Below are positions 6,728-12,633 of a DNA stretch of 12,633 nucleotides, piece after piece. Made by a program: the position numbers and the translations under genes. The notes under the pieces were generated by a model, which was not told the origin of the DNA, searched no databases, and saw only the letters and a program-made list of their open reading frames with translations. How positions within the stretch are numbered: the stretch's first letter is position 1; every line of letters starts with the position of its first letter. The stretch is from JAEUKQ01 sp044227605. Lineage in GTDB: Bacteria > Pseudomonadota > Alphaproteobacteria > JAEUKQ01. The DNA is taken from contig JBGAWJ010000038.1 of the NCBI GenBank assembly GCA_044227605.1, positions 1-12,633 of the forward strand, read 5' to 3'.

Positions 6728-7888
6728 ATGATTTTATTTATTTGGCAGGAACAATCCCTCTCCAAGGCAGCTCTTTGGCAAAATAACCGCTTGGTCGAAT
6801 ATAAACAACGAAGCGCTGACAGCATTGGCGGATATAATGACATTTTTTTAGGCAAGGTGACAACGATCCTGGATAAGGGCGGCACTGCTTTTGTTGAACT
6901 TGGGCATCAGCAAGCGATGCTCCAGCAAAATGATTGTCCCTTTCCTTTGCAGCCCGGACTTATGCTGATGGTGCAAGTGGAAAAGCCCAGTGATATCTAT
7001 GGCAAACAGGCCAAACTAACCGCAAAAATTAAATTGCCGGGTATTCATTCGGTTTATTGCCCCCATCATCAAGGGATCACTTTTTCCTCCAGAAGCGGGG
7101 CATCTGAAGATACGCGCACCCTTATTAAAACGGCGATGCAGCCGATGATCAATTCCCTATCCGGCGGCTTGATTATCAGGCATGCCTTAGCTGCCAGTTT
7201 ACTGCCCCATGCCTTAGAAGAAGTTGCATGGTTGCGCTGGCAATGGCAAAATTTGCTTGAAAAATGTAAATCCCTTAAAAATCCGCAATTGATATTTCGC
7301 GAAGAGCAACCTTTCTGGCAGTTGTTGCGGGATGAAATGAACAAAATTCATAAAATCATTGCCTTTTCACCCTTAAAAGCCAAACAGATCCAAACATATA
7401 TCGAGAAGTATTATCCGCCCTTACAGCACAATATTGAAGAATTGCCTATTGCCGATTGGCCGGTTGATTTAGAAGATATCCACGACCAATTAGAAGATGC
7501 TTTAAGGCAAGAAGTGACCCTTCCCTCCGGCGGGTCGTTAATTATTGAGGAAGGTCAGACACTTACAGCCATTGATATTAATGCCGGAAAAAACTTAAGC
7601 GCCGTCCAGCAAAAAAATTATTCTAAAAACTTTTATGTTAACCAAGAAGCTTTGGGGGAAGTCGCCAGACAAATCCGCTTACGTAACCTCAGCGGCCACA
7701 TATTGATAGATGTCATCCCCTTATCTTCCGGGGTCGAGAAAAAAGAATTACTGGATTATCTGTCTGGCCAAATCCAACATGATTCAGCCTATTGTCGGGT
7801 TGCTGGCTATAGCAGATTGGGGTTAATCGAACTAACTCGACAAAACAAAGGCGCCCCTTTATCAGCAACCAAAATCAGACAGAAATAA
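6728..7888 (+). CDS. Short RNase E/G family ribonuclease
   Basis: This 386-residue protein is the short alphaproteobacterial RNase E/G homologue encoded between maf and yacG, acting on RNA in the cytosol. An S1-like domain with the family phrase YNDIFLGKVTTILDKGGTAFVELG occupies about residues 35-60. The DNase I-like catalytic domain retains both metal-binding aspartates: Asp283 in LTAIDINAGK and Asp328 in HILIDVIPL, plus the VARQIRLRNLSG helix. The sequence ends after LIELTRQNKGAPLS with no CPxC zinc-link and no scaffold domain, so quaternary structure may differ from RNase E. The ATG at 6728 is preferred; GTG 6716 and TTG 6701 are in frame, the last overlapping maf. No clear ribosome-binding site. 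The family name rng is not assigned because a full-length RNase E is probably elsewhere. Confidence 0.9.
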   Translation: MILFIWQEQSLSKAALWQNNRLVEYKQRSADSIGGYNDIFLGKVTTILDKGGTAFVELGHQQAMLQQNDCPFPLQPGLMLMVQVEKPSDIYGKQAKLTAKIKLPGIHSVYCPHHQGITFSSRSGASEDTRTLIKTAMQPMINSLSGGLIIRHALAASLLPHALEEVAWLRWQWQNLLEKCKSLKNPQLIFREEQPFWQLLRDEMNKIHKIIAFSPLKAKQIQTYIEKYYPPLQHNIEELPIADWPVDLEDIHDQLEDALRQEVTLPSGGSLIIEEGQTLTAIDINAGKNLSAVQQKNYSKNFYVNQEALGEVARQIRLRNLSGHILIDVIPLSSGVEKKELLDYLSGQIQHDSAYCRVAGYSRLGLIELTRQNKGAPLSATKIRQK

Positions 7889-7970
7889 CACTGGAAAACC
7901 TGATCCAAGCTATATAGTTTTGTTCATGCAACGGAATATCTCGGAACATTCTAAAAAATGAAGGATTATT

Positions 7971-8156
7971 TTGAGCAAAATGAATTGCCCTATTTGCCGC
8001 CAACCGTCACAAGAAAAATACCAACCTTTCTGCTCGGGCTATTGCGCCGATTTGGATTTATTACGCTGGTTAAACCAAGATTACCGTATTTCCTCGCCCC
8101 TTTCTTCCGAAGAATCAACAGCACCCAACCGGGATGATGAGGCGGAACAGGAATAA
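7971..8156 (+). CDS. yacG: DNA gyrase inhibitor YacG (zinc-binding)
   Basis: YacG is a small zinc protein; in E. coli it binds GyrB and inhibits DNA gyrase. The 61-residue sequence carries the four zinc ligands Cys6, Cys9, Cys21 and Cys25 in the pattern CPIC-N11-CSGYC, followed by the family's ADLDLLRWLN helix and a disordered acidic tail (EESTAPNRDDEAEQE). I use TTG 7971 because AAGGA (7961-7965) lies five bases upstream. An ATG at 7980 would drop three residues, keep the motif and sit too far from that site. The gene closes the infA-maf-RNase cluster and converges on the deaminase gene with only seven bases between them. No terminator is visible there. Confidence 0.93.
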   Translation: MSKMNCPICRQPSQEKYQPFCSGYCADLDLLRWLNQDYRISSPLSSEESTAPNRDDEAEQE

Positions 8157-8163
8157 CCAGCTT

Positions 8164-9147
8164 TTATGAATTCTTAATAAAATTGATGAAACGCTGGCGG
8201 AGATCAGGTGCAATAAAAGCAGCCTCCAAAGCATTCACATTGCATTGCCGGAATTCCCGCTTAGTCCAGCCAAATATTTGGTGCAGATAGTCATATTCCT
8301 GCCCTAAAGAAATATTATTAAGGGCCCGACCATCGGTATTAATGCTTAAAGAGACGCCCGCCTTGAATAAGCGATTGACGGGATGCTGGCTATAATGGCC
8401 ATAAACCCCTGTTTGGATATTGCTGCTGGGGCAAACTTCCAAATGGATGTGATGGCTGATCAAATAAGAAATTAAATTTTTGTCTTCCCAGGAACGTATG
8501 CCATGCCCTAAACGGGAGGGGTGAAGTTTTTTGAATGTTTCCCAAACACTTTCTGGCCCCTTTGATTCGCCAGCATGCGCGGTAATGGGAATATGACGGG
8601 CAAAAACTTGATCGAAAACCGGTGCATGGGCATTGAGGGAGAAATTCGCCTCATCCCCCGCAATATCCATCCCCACAACAACCCCTTTGGGGACATGACG
8701 CCCCACCAAATCGGCTGTTTCCTGGCTTTGTCGGGCTGTAAAATGACGTAATGTACAAAGTAAAAGCCTAGTTTCCAGACTTGGATGAATTGCCCTTTGT
8801 TTACGGAGTTCATCGGACACAATCGCCACCACATCGTCCCCTGATAAACCTTGTTGCACATGCAATAACGGGGCATACCGGATTTCAGCATAGATGACAC
8901 GGTCTTCAAGTAATTGGCGGATGATATCTTGGGCGGCCAACCGCAAACCAAATTCCGTTTGCATCAGTTCTAAACTGCCGCGGGTATAAGTAAGAAATTC
9001 AGCCAAATCCTTACATTTGGCCGGTGCCACAAAATCCTTGCGGTACGCATCAGGGGTGATATTTGGCTCAAATGCTCGGACAAAATGGTAACTTAGGGAA
9101 CAATCCAAATGAACATGCAGTTCAATTTTCGGTTCTGTTTTCCACAT
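8164..9147 (-). CDS. add: Adenosine deaminase-like metal-dependent hydrolase
   Basis: The 327-residue TIM-barrel protein matches the adenosine/AMP deaminase family, which converts adenosine to inosine. The metal and catalytic residues are present: His11 and His13 (ELHVHLD), His191 and Glu194 (HAGES), His215 (LGHGIR) and Asp272 (SINTD). CPSSN and GDEANFSL are also family motifs. Two positions are unusual: HLDC in place of HLDG, and NTDG in place of NTDD, so the second Asp that contacts purine N7 in mouse ADA is Gly273. Specificity is therefore less certain, and the gene symbol is provisional. I chose ATG 9147, which has GGAG six bases upstream. Upstream ATGs at 9159 and 9204 are possible; GAGGTGATC at 9177-9169 is a strong anti-SD match but too distant for the 9159 start. 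Confidence 0.85.
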   Translation of the reverse strand: MWKTEPKIELHVHLDCSLSYHFVRAFEPNITPDAYRKDFVAPAKCKDLAEFLTYTRGSLELMQTEFGLRLAAQDIIRQLLEDRVIYAEIRYAPLLHVQQGLSGDDVVAIVSDELRKQRAIHPSLETRLLLCTLRHFTARQSQETADLVGRHVPKGVVVGMDIAGDEANFSLNAHAPVFDQVFARHIPITAHAGESKGPESVWETFKKLHPSRLGHGIRSWEDKNLISYLISHHIHLEVCPSSNIQTGVYGHYSQHPVNRLFKAGVSLSINTDGRALNNISLGQEYDYLHQIFGWTKREFRQCNVNALEAAFIAPDLRQRFINFIKNS

Positions 9148-9238
9148 TTTCTGCTCCATCCACCAAAGGATCACCTCATTATTGTTATAAAACAAAAAGC
9201 CCATCTATTCTCATAGACAGGCTATCCAATTTTGTTCG

Positions 9239-9252
9239 AGCGACCGGTCACT
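9239..9252. promoter_or_regulatory. Imperfect palindrome upstream of the deaminase gene
   Basis: AGCGACCGGTCACT has a perfect 8-base core, GACCGGTC (9242-9249), and symmetric AG/CT ends with one mismatched pair between. It lies about 92 bases upstream of the deaminase start, between that gene and rpsU. GACCGGTC-type sites resemble operators of some TetR-family regulators. This is suggestive only, since short palindromes are common. Confidence 0.25.
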
Positions 9253-9310
9253 AAAAACTCACAAGAATTCAGTTAAATCAGATAAAAAGATCGAAGATTA
9301 TCCTTAAGAA

Positions 9311-9514
9311 CTAATATCCCTCGCGTTCCATCCGTTTGCGCAACAGCTTGCGGTAACGGCGCACCGCTTCAGATTTCTCACGGGTACGACGCTCCGATGG
9401 TTTTTCAAAATTCCGGCGTAATTTGATTTCCCGGAAAACGCCTTCACGCTGTAATTTTTTCTTTAAAACCCGTAAAGCCTGATCAACGTTATTATCACGA
9501 ACAACAACTTGCAC
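9311..9514 (-). CDS. rpsU: 30S ribosomal protein S21
   Basis: S21 is a small basic protein of the 30S platform that aids initiation. The 67-residue sequence VVVRDNNVDQALRVLKKKLQREGVFREIKLRRNFEKPSERRTREKSEAVRRYRK (core residues Asp6, Asn7, Lys17-Lys19, Arg22, Pro41) is characteristic throughout. I place the start at GTG 9514 because TGGAGGAAGG (9530-9521) lies six bases before it and because S21 normally opens MQVVVRDNN. An ATG at 9535 would put the ribosome-binding site inside the gene. The region upstream is shared with divergent def. No terminator is evident between rpsU and the deaminase gene, so some read-through is possible. Confidence 0.95.
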   Translation of the reverse strand: MQVVVRDNNVDQALRVLKKKLQREGVFREIKLRRNFEKPSERRTREKSEAVRRYRKLLRKRMEREGY

Positions 9515-9834
9515 GTTTAACCTTCCTCCACTCATAAAATTGAATAGCAAATTTGCCCAATGCAAAATAAGTCCGCAAGCAATATCATAGACATCTTGAT
9601 TTGTGAAGTGTTTTTATCAAAATATCTTTTGCTTGTATCATTGGCTTTTTATTGTCATTCACAGCCCCTATACATCACCCCCCCAATCCCTACGAAAAGG
9701 CCCTTATCAAAGTAGGTATTGACGTAATATTCACCCATACCCTTCCCCCTAGCATCCTAGAATTCTCTGTGATATGGTAAGGAAGTCGCTAAAAAATAAA
9801 GTAGACATATCAATTCTATATCAAGAAAGGATCA
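9515..9834. other. Divergent rpsU-def intergenic region
   Basis: This 320-base stretch holds no convincing gene. On the minus side it ends with the excellent rpsU ribosome-binding site (9521-9530). On the plus side the def leader contains two ATATCAA copies 11 bases apart (9807-9813 and 9818-9824), followed by AAAGG before the ATG. TTGACG at 9719-9724 looks like a -35 but has no matching -10. No clear hairpin with a T-run was found. Confidence 0.4.
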
Positions 9835-10377
9835 ATGGTGGCTATTTTAAAAATCGCCCGGATGGGTCACCCGGTTTTGCGTATAATTGCTAAACCTATT
9901 GCTGATCCCACCGCCCCAGAGATTCAACAATTGATCCGGGATATGCTGGAAACCCTGGAAGATATTGGTGGTGTTGGCCTGGCCGCCCCACAAGTTCATG
10001 TACCCTTACGGGTGGTCATTTTTGAAGTTCCGGCCAAACGCGCTGGTGACAATGCCCAGCCCATGACCCATCTGATTAATCCCGAGATTGAAATCTTGTC
10101 CGAAGAAACAGAGGAAGGGTGGGAAGGATGCCTGTCGGTGCCGGGATTGGCTGGGGTGGTGCCGCGGCCGACCCATATCCGTTATCAGGGATATGCCCCC
10201 ACGGGCGAAAAGATAATTCGGGAAGCCCACGGATATCATGCCCGTGTGGTCATGCATGAATGCGATCATTTAGACGGTATTTTATACCCGATGCGGATGC
10301 AGGATATGTCCAAGCTTATCTTTCGGGAAGAAATGCGTTTTTGGCCTGAAACATTTACTGAAAATTTGGACGATTAG
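9835..10377 (+). CDS. def: Peptide deformylase
   Basis: Peptide deformylase removes the N-terminal formyl group from nascent proteins. All three metal/active-site motifs are present in this 180-residue protein: GVGLAAPQ at about residues 44-51, EGCLS with Cys99 as metal ligand, and HECDH with His141, Glu142 and His145. The WEGCLSVPGLAGVVPRPT and YPMRMQDMSKL segments resemble the second deformylase type common in Rhodospirillales-like genomes. fmt, the usual neighbour of the main def gene, is absent; COQ9 follows instead, so a second def elsewhere is likely but not shown. AAAGG precedes ATG 9835; GTG 9838 is an alternative start three bases on. Confidence 0.95.
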   Translation: MVAILKIARMGHPVLRIIAKPIADPTAPEIQQLIRDMLETLEDIGGVGLAAPQVHVPLRVVIFEVPAKRAGDNAQPMTHLINPEIEILSEETEEGWEGCLSVPGLAGVVPRPTHIRYQGYAPTGEKIIREAHGYHARVVMHECDHLDGILYPMRMQDMSKLIFREEMRFWPETFTENLDD

Positions 10378-10414
10378 AAAAACGGCGTTATTACCCAAGG
10401 AATAATTAAGGATT

Positions 10415-11059
10415 ATGGATAATAATTTAACCTCCCAAAAAAACAATTTATTGCTGGCTGTTTTACCGCATGTCGCTTTTAGCGGCTGGTCTCCTATGTC
10501 TATTGACAAGGGCTGTGCCGATATAGGGATTGATCCCCAACAAGCTCATATACTTTTCCCCAGCGGGGTTAAAGAAATGATTCTATGGTATAGTGCTTAT
10601 GCAGACCGGGAAATGGTCGTGGCATTGCAACCGGAATTAAATGAATTAAATGGCGTGAAGGCTAAGGTTTTTCGTTCTATCCAGCTGCGTTTGCAGCAGA
10701 ATCTAAGGTACCGAGAGGCCATCCGTCTGGGGTTATCCTATCTTTTATTACCCTGGAATCAAGCCGCTGCCTGGATCAGCCTATATAAAACAATCGATGG
10801 GGTCTGGCATTCCATTGGCGATCAGTCGGTCGATTTTAATTTTTATACCAAACGCCTGACATTAGCGGGTGTATATTCATCAACCCTTTTTTATTGGTTG
10901 CAGGATTCTTCCCCTAACCATGAAAAAACCTGGGATTTTCTACATAATCGCCTGCAAGATACGGCCCGTATCCCCAAAATCCGCCAACAATTAAAATCAG
11001 CCCGGGAACATTTGCCCTCACCCTTGAGGATGCTTAAAAAATTGCGTAAAAGTTTATAA
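10415..11059 (+). CDS. COQ9 family ubiquinone biosynthesis protein
   Basis: COQ9 proteins are TetR-fold, lipid-binding accessory factors for ubiquinone synthesis; in eukaryotes COQ9 presents intermediates to the hydroxylase COQ7. The 214-residue sequence has the TetR-like N-terminal helices (about residues 8-50, with HVAFSGWSPMSID). A central LRYREAIRLGLSYLLLPWNQ region follows. The diagnostic block around residues 130-160 contains WHSIGDQSVDFNFYTKR, LAGVYSS and YWLQD. No DNA-binding role is expected despite the fold. Two AAGG elements lie 3 and 13 bases before the ATG. def lies 37 bases upstream and may share the transcript. The gene converges with the YdcH-like gene nine bases away, with no intrinsic terminator visible. 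Confidence 0.92.
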   Translation: MDNNLTSQKNNLLLAVLPHVAFSGWSPMSIDKGCADIGIDPQQAHILFPSGVKEMILWYSAYADREMVVALQPELNELNGVKAKVFRSIQLRLQQNLRYREAIRLGLSYLLLPWNQAAAWISLYKTIDGVWHSIGDQSVDFNFYTKRLTLAGVYSSTLFYWLQDSSPNHEKTWDFLHNRLQDTARIPKIRQQLKSAREHLPSPLRMLKKLRKSL

Positions 11060-11068
11060 TATCTTTTT

Positions 11069-11269
11069 TTAAGCGGTTAGGTCAGGCAGCAATTTGCTTT
11101 CCAACTTGGTTATTTGATCTTTTAATAAAAGTTTACGTTTCTTCTGCCGTTGTAATTGGATTTGATCGAACGGGGCGGTTAGCATTGCCCGTCGGATTAG
11201 TTCATCCAAATCGCGGTGTTCTAACCGTAATTCTTCCAATTGCCGCCGTAAATCTTCTAAACCCCGCAT
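11069..11269 (-). CDS. YdcH/DUF465 family small coiled-coil protein
   Basis: This 66-residue protein matches the DUF465 (YdcH) family, short helical hairpin proteins of unknown function that are widespread in proteobacteria. The first helix is MRGLEDLRRQLEELRLEHRD followed by LDELIRRA. The family hallmark comes next: QIQLQRQKKRKLLLKDQITKLE at about residues 35-56, a basic heptad-patterned second helix ending in LLPDLTA. No signal or membrane segment is seen. The ATG at 11269 is used; an in-frame TTG at 11275 has GGA five bases upstream and would add two residues. The gene stands alone, convergent with COQ9 and divergent from pfkA. Confidence 0.87.
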   Translation of the reverse strand: MRGLEDLRRQLEELRLEHRDLDELIRRAMLTAPFDQIQLQRQKKRKLLLKDQITKLESKLLPDLTA

Positions 11270-11335
11270 GACCAAATGGTTCCAATATATAAGATGTTAA
11301 CTTTATTTTCTATTTTTCGTTTAGAACTCGAAATG

Positions 11336-11345
11336 CAACATGTTG
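11336..11345. promoter_or_regulatory. 10-bp palindrome in the ydcH-pfkA divergent region
   Basis: CAACATGTTG is a perfect palindrome about 67 bases upstream of the DUF465 start and 220 bases before pfkA. It could be an operator for either gene, or chance. Confidence 0.2.
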
Positions 11346-11350
11346 AACCT

Positions 11351-11385
11351 GCTCTGTGCTGCATGTACAGCACATTAGCTTTTTT
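11351..11385 (+). terminator. Terminator-like hairpin upstream of pfkA
   Basis: TGTGCTG (11355-11361) and CAGCACA (11368-11374) form a perfect 7-bp stem around a 6-base loop. GCT/AGC can extend it after a small internal loop, and six T residues follow (11380-11385). It looks like an intrinsic terminator, yet no plus-strand gene ends nearby: COQ9 ends about 290 bases before and the DUF465 gene lies between on the other strand. It may end an unannotated short transcript, limit read-through from COQ9, or act as an attenuator for pfkA. Confidence 0.5.
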
Positions 11386-11428
11386 ACCCCCAGCAATCAA
11401 CATCTATCCGCACCCTTCCGTGACAAAT

Positions 11429-11441
11429 GGATGAATCATCC
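11429..11441. promoter_or_regulatory. 13-base palindrome upstream of pfkA
   Basis: GGATGA and TCATCC flank a single central A, a perfect 6+6 dyad about 124 bases before the pfkA start. An operator is possible. No clear -35/-10 pair could be assigned nearby. Confidence 0.25.
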
Positions 11442-11515
11442 TGCCTTGCTTACACATTTGTAACATAGACAGCCTTAGCCATTTCGCCGAATAAATCCGC
11501 TTGCGAATATTTTTT

Positions 11516-11538
11516 AACCCATGCTTAATAAGCGGGTT
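11516..11538 (+). promoter_or_regulatory. Hairpin in the pfkA 5' leader
   Basis: AACCC (11516-11520) pairs with GGGTT (11534-11538) and GCT (11523-11525) with AGC (11531-11533), with a 2-base bulge between the stems and TAATA as loop. The structure ends 12 bases before the AAAGGA ribosome-binding site (11551-11556). CCGCTT at 11497-11502 could instead pair with AAGCGG at 11530-11535, so two exclusive folds are possible. A regulatory leader is inferred, not shown. Confidence 0.35.
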
Positions 11539-11564
11539 CCTGATTGGAAGAAAGGATACCGGAA

Positions 11565-12633
11565 ATGAAAAAGATTGGAATTTTAACCAGCGGTGGTGAT
11601 TGCCCCGGTTTAAATACCGCGATCAAAGCAATTGTCCAACATTGTGAATTTCAAGGGTTGCAACCCATCGGCATCCGGCATGGCACCAATGGCTTATTAG
11701 CACGGCCCGTTGATATCGTGGCTTTAGAGTCCCGCAATCATCCCTATGGTCTTGATTGGTGGCGGCAAGGGGGAACAGTTCTGGGAACAACCAATAAGGG
11801 CAATCCTTTTTCTCCCTCAACCACGGGAAAAACCACCAACCGTTCTTTCCAAATGATTGAAGGGTTAAAAAAAATAGGGATTGAAGGATTAATCGCCATC
11901 GGCGGTGATGGTAGTTTGGATATTTTATATCGCCTATCTCAGCAAGGCCCATTCAATTTAGTTATGATCCCCAAAACAATCGATAATGACGTGGGCGGAA
12001 CGGAAATCGCTATTGGCCATGATACCGCCGTTATGGTGGCTACCAGGGCCTTGGATGATCTCAAACCAACAGCCGCCAGCCATAGCCGCATCATGGTACT
12101 GGAAGTAATGGGACGGGGAACCGGCCATATTGCCTTGAGTTGCGGTATAGCCGGTGGGGCGGACGTCATTTTAATCCCCGAGATTCCCTATCGTCTTAAA
12201 AACATTACACGGCATATCCAAAAAATCCAGAAAAGCGAACGAAATTTTGCTTTAGTAGTGGTGGCGGAAGGCGTGAAAAAGGAACGGGCTAAAAAAACAT
12301 TTAGTCAGGATGATGGTACGGATTTAGGGATTGGCCATTATCTGACGGAACAACTAGAAAAATCAACCGGGATGGAAAGCCGGGTAACCGTCCTTGGCCA
12401 TGTGCAACGGGGCGCGCCACCCAATGCACGGGATCGCCTGCTGGCTGCCACTTACGGCGTGCATGCGGTAGAGTTGGCGGTACAAAATAAATGGGGCCAG
12501 TTAGTAATTTGGAAAAATAACCAGGTTGACCATATCCCTTTGGCCGGTTTATCCCCGCAACAGGTCCAGGCCACCCTTAATAGCAGCCTAGTAAATACAG
12601 CCCGCGGCCTTGGCATATGTTTAGGGGATATGT
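11565..12633 (+). CDS. pfkA: 6-phosphofructokinase (3' end beyond window)
   Basis: This enzyme phosphorylates fructose 6-phosphate to the 1,6-bisphosphate, the committed step of glycolysis. The visible 356 codons are nearly the full family length. Motifs in order: KKIGILTSGGDCPGLN at 2-17; the phosphoryl-donor loop GGDGS at 113-117; PKTIDND at 136-142 with catalytic Asp140; MGRGTGHIAL; and the sugar-binding VVVAEGVKKE and LGHVQRGAPPNARDR segments. Gly116 is typical of ATP-dependent enzymes, whereas Lys137 is shared with PPi-dependent ones. The combination is the mixed 'group III' type, in which Gly at the first position usually means ATP. PPi use cannot be excluded. AAAGGA lies eight bases before ATG 11565. 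The leader is rich in dyads. Confidence 0.95.
   Translation, partial: MKKIGILTSGGDCPGLNTAIKAIVQHCEFQGLQPIGIRHGTNGLLARPVDIVALESRNHPYGLDWWRQGGTVLGTTNKGNPFSPSTTGKTTNRSFQMIEGLKKIGIEGLIAIGGDGSLDILYRLSQQGPFNLVMIPKTIDNDVGGTEIAIGHDTAVMVATRALDDLKPTAASHSRIMVLEVMGRGTGHIALSCGIAGGADVILIPEIPYRLKNITRHIQKIQKSERNFALVVVAEGVKKERAKKTFSQDDGTDLGIGHYLTEQLEKSTGMESRVTVLGHVQRGAPPNARDRLLAATYGVHAVELAVQNKWGQLVIWKNNQVDHIPLAGLSPQQVQATLNSSLVNTARGLGICLGDM

Noticed and set aside
6514..6885. Open minus-strand frame spanning the maf-RNase junction
   Set aside because: It is antisense to two recognised genes and has no independent support.
8508..8951. Open minus-strand frame of 147 codons inside the deaminase gene
   Set aside because: It is out of frame with a clearly conserved enzyme and its composition (many Trp, Met, Pro) is that of an off-frame translation.
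9515..9834. tRNA or small RNA gene sought in the rpsU-def gap
   Set aside because: No cloverleaf, CCA end or strong terminator could be traced.
1..12633. CRISPR array, insertion sequence, prophage or defence system
   Set aside because: No regularly spaced repeats, transposase motifs, integrase or long inverted repeats are visible. All larger frames belong to known housekeeping families.

Overview
The window is chromosomal housekeeping DNA from an alphaproteobacterium. The Dcd, IF-1, S21, L13/S9 and COQ9 sequences, the rplM-rpsI-argC order and the murA/DUF2948/infA/maf/RNase E-G/yacG cluster all point that way. The rpsI-argC adjacency and the type of peptide deformylase suggest something near Rhodospirillales, but this is a family-level impression made without a database search. 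Base composition looks moderately AT-rich for the group (not computed). No mobile element, CRISPR array, tRNA, rRNA or phage gene is visible.

Layout. Positions 1-626 hold the start of clpB (minus strand, cut by the window edge). A 304-base divergent intergenic region carries a heat-shock-like promoter facing clpB and a sigma-70-like promoter facing rplM. rplM and rpsI overlap by 4 bases and end at a strong terminator. argC follows with its own candidate promoter, whose -10 lies inside a perfect 8+8 dyad. Next come a small uncharacterised basic ORF, dcd, murA and a DUF2948 gene overlapping the end of murA. Then infA, maf, a short RNase E/G and yacG run on the same strand. The hisD block that usually separates DUF2948 from infA in this class is absent. 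On the minus strand lie an adenosine deaminase-like gene and rpsU. On the plus strand are a peptide deformylase and COQ9, then a minus-strand YdcH/DUF465 gene. After a dyad-rich leader comes pfkA, which runs off the right edge.

How the genes relate. Translation and its quality control dominate: rplM, rpsI, infA, rpsU, def, RNase E/G and ClpB. The others are single steps of wider pathways: ArgC in arginine synthesis, Dcd in dUTP supply for dTMP, MurA in peptidoglycan precursors, COQ9 in ubiquinone synthesis and PFK in glycolysis. Maf and Dcd both act on nucleotides. The adenosine deaminase-like protein is a purine salvage candidate with an altered active-site motif.

I did not find a convincing new multi-gene system. 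The points most worth a second look are the argC promoter dyad, the structured pfkA leader, the mixed ATP/PPi signature of PFK, the Asp-to-Gly change in the deaminase, the missing hisD block and the small ORF before dcd.
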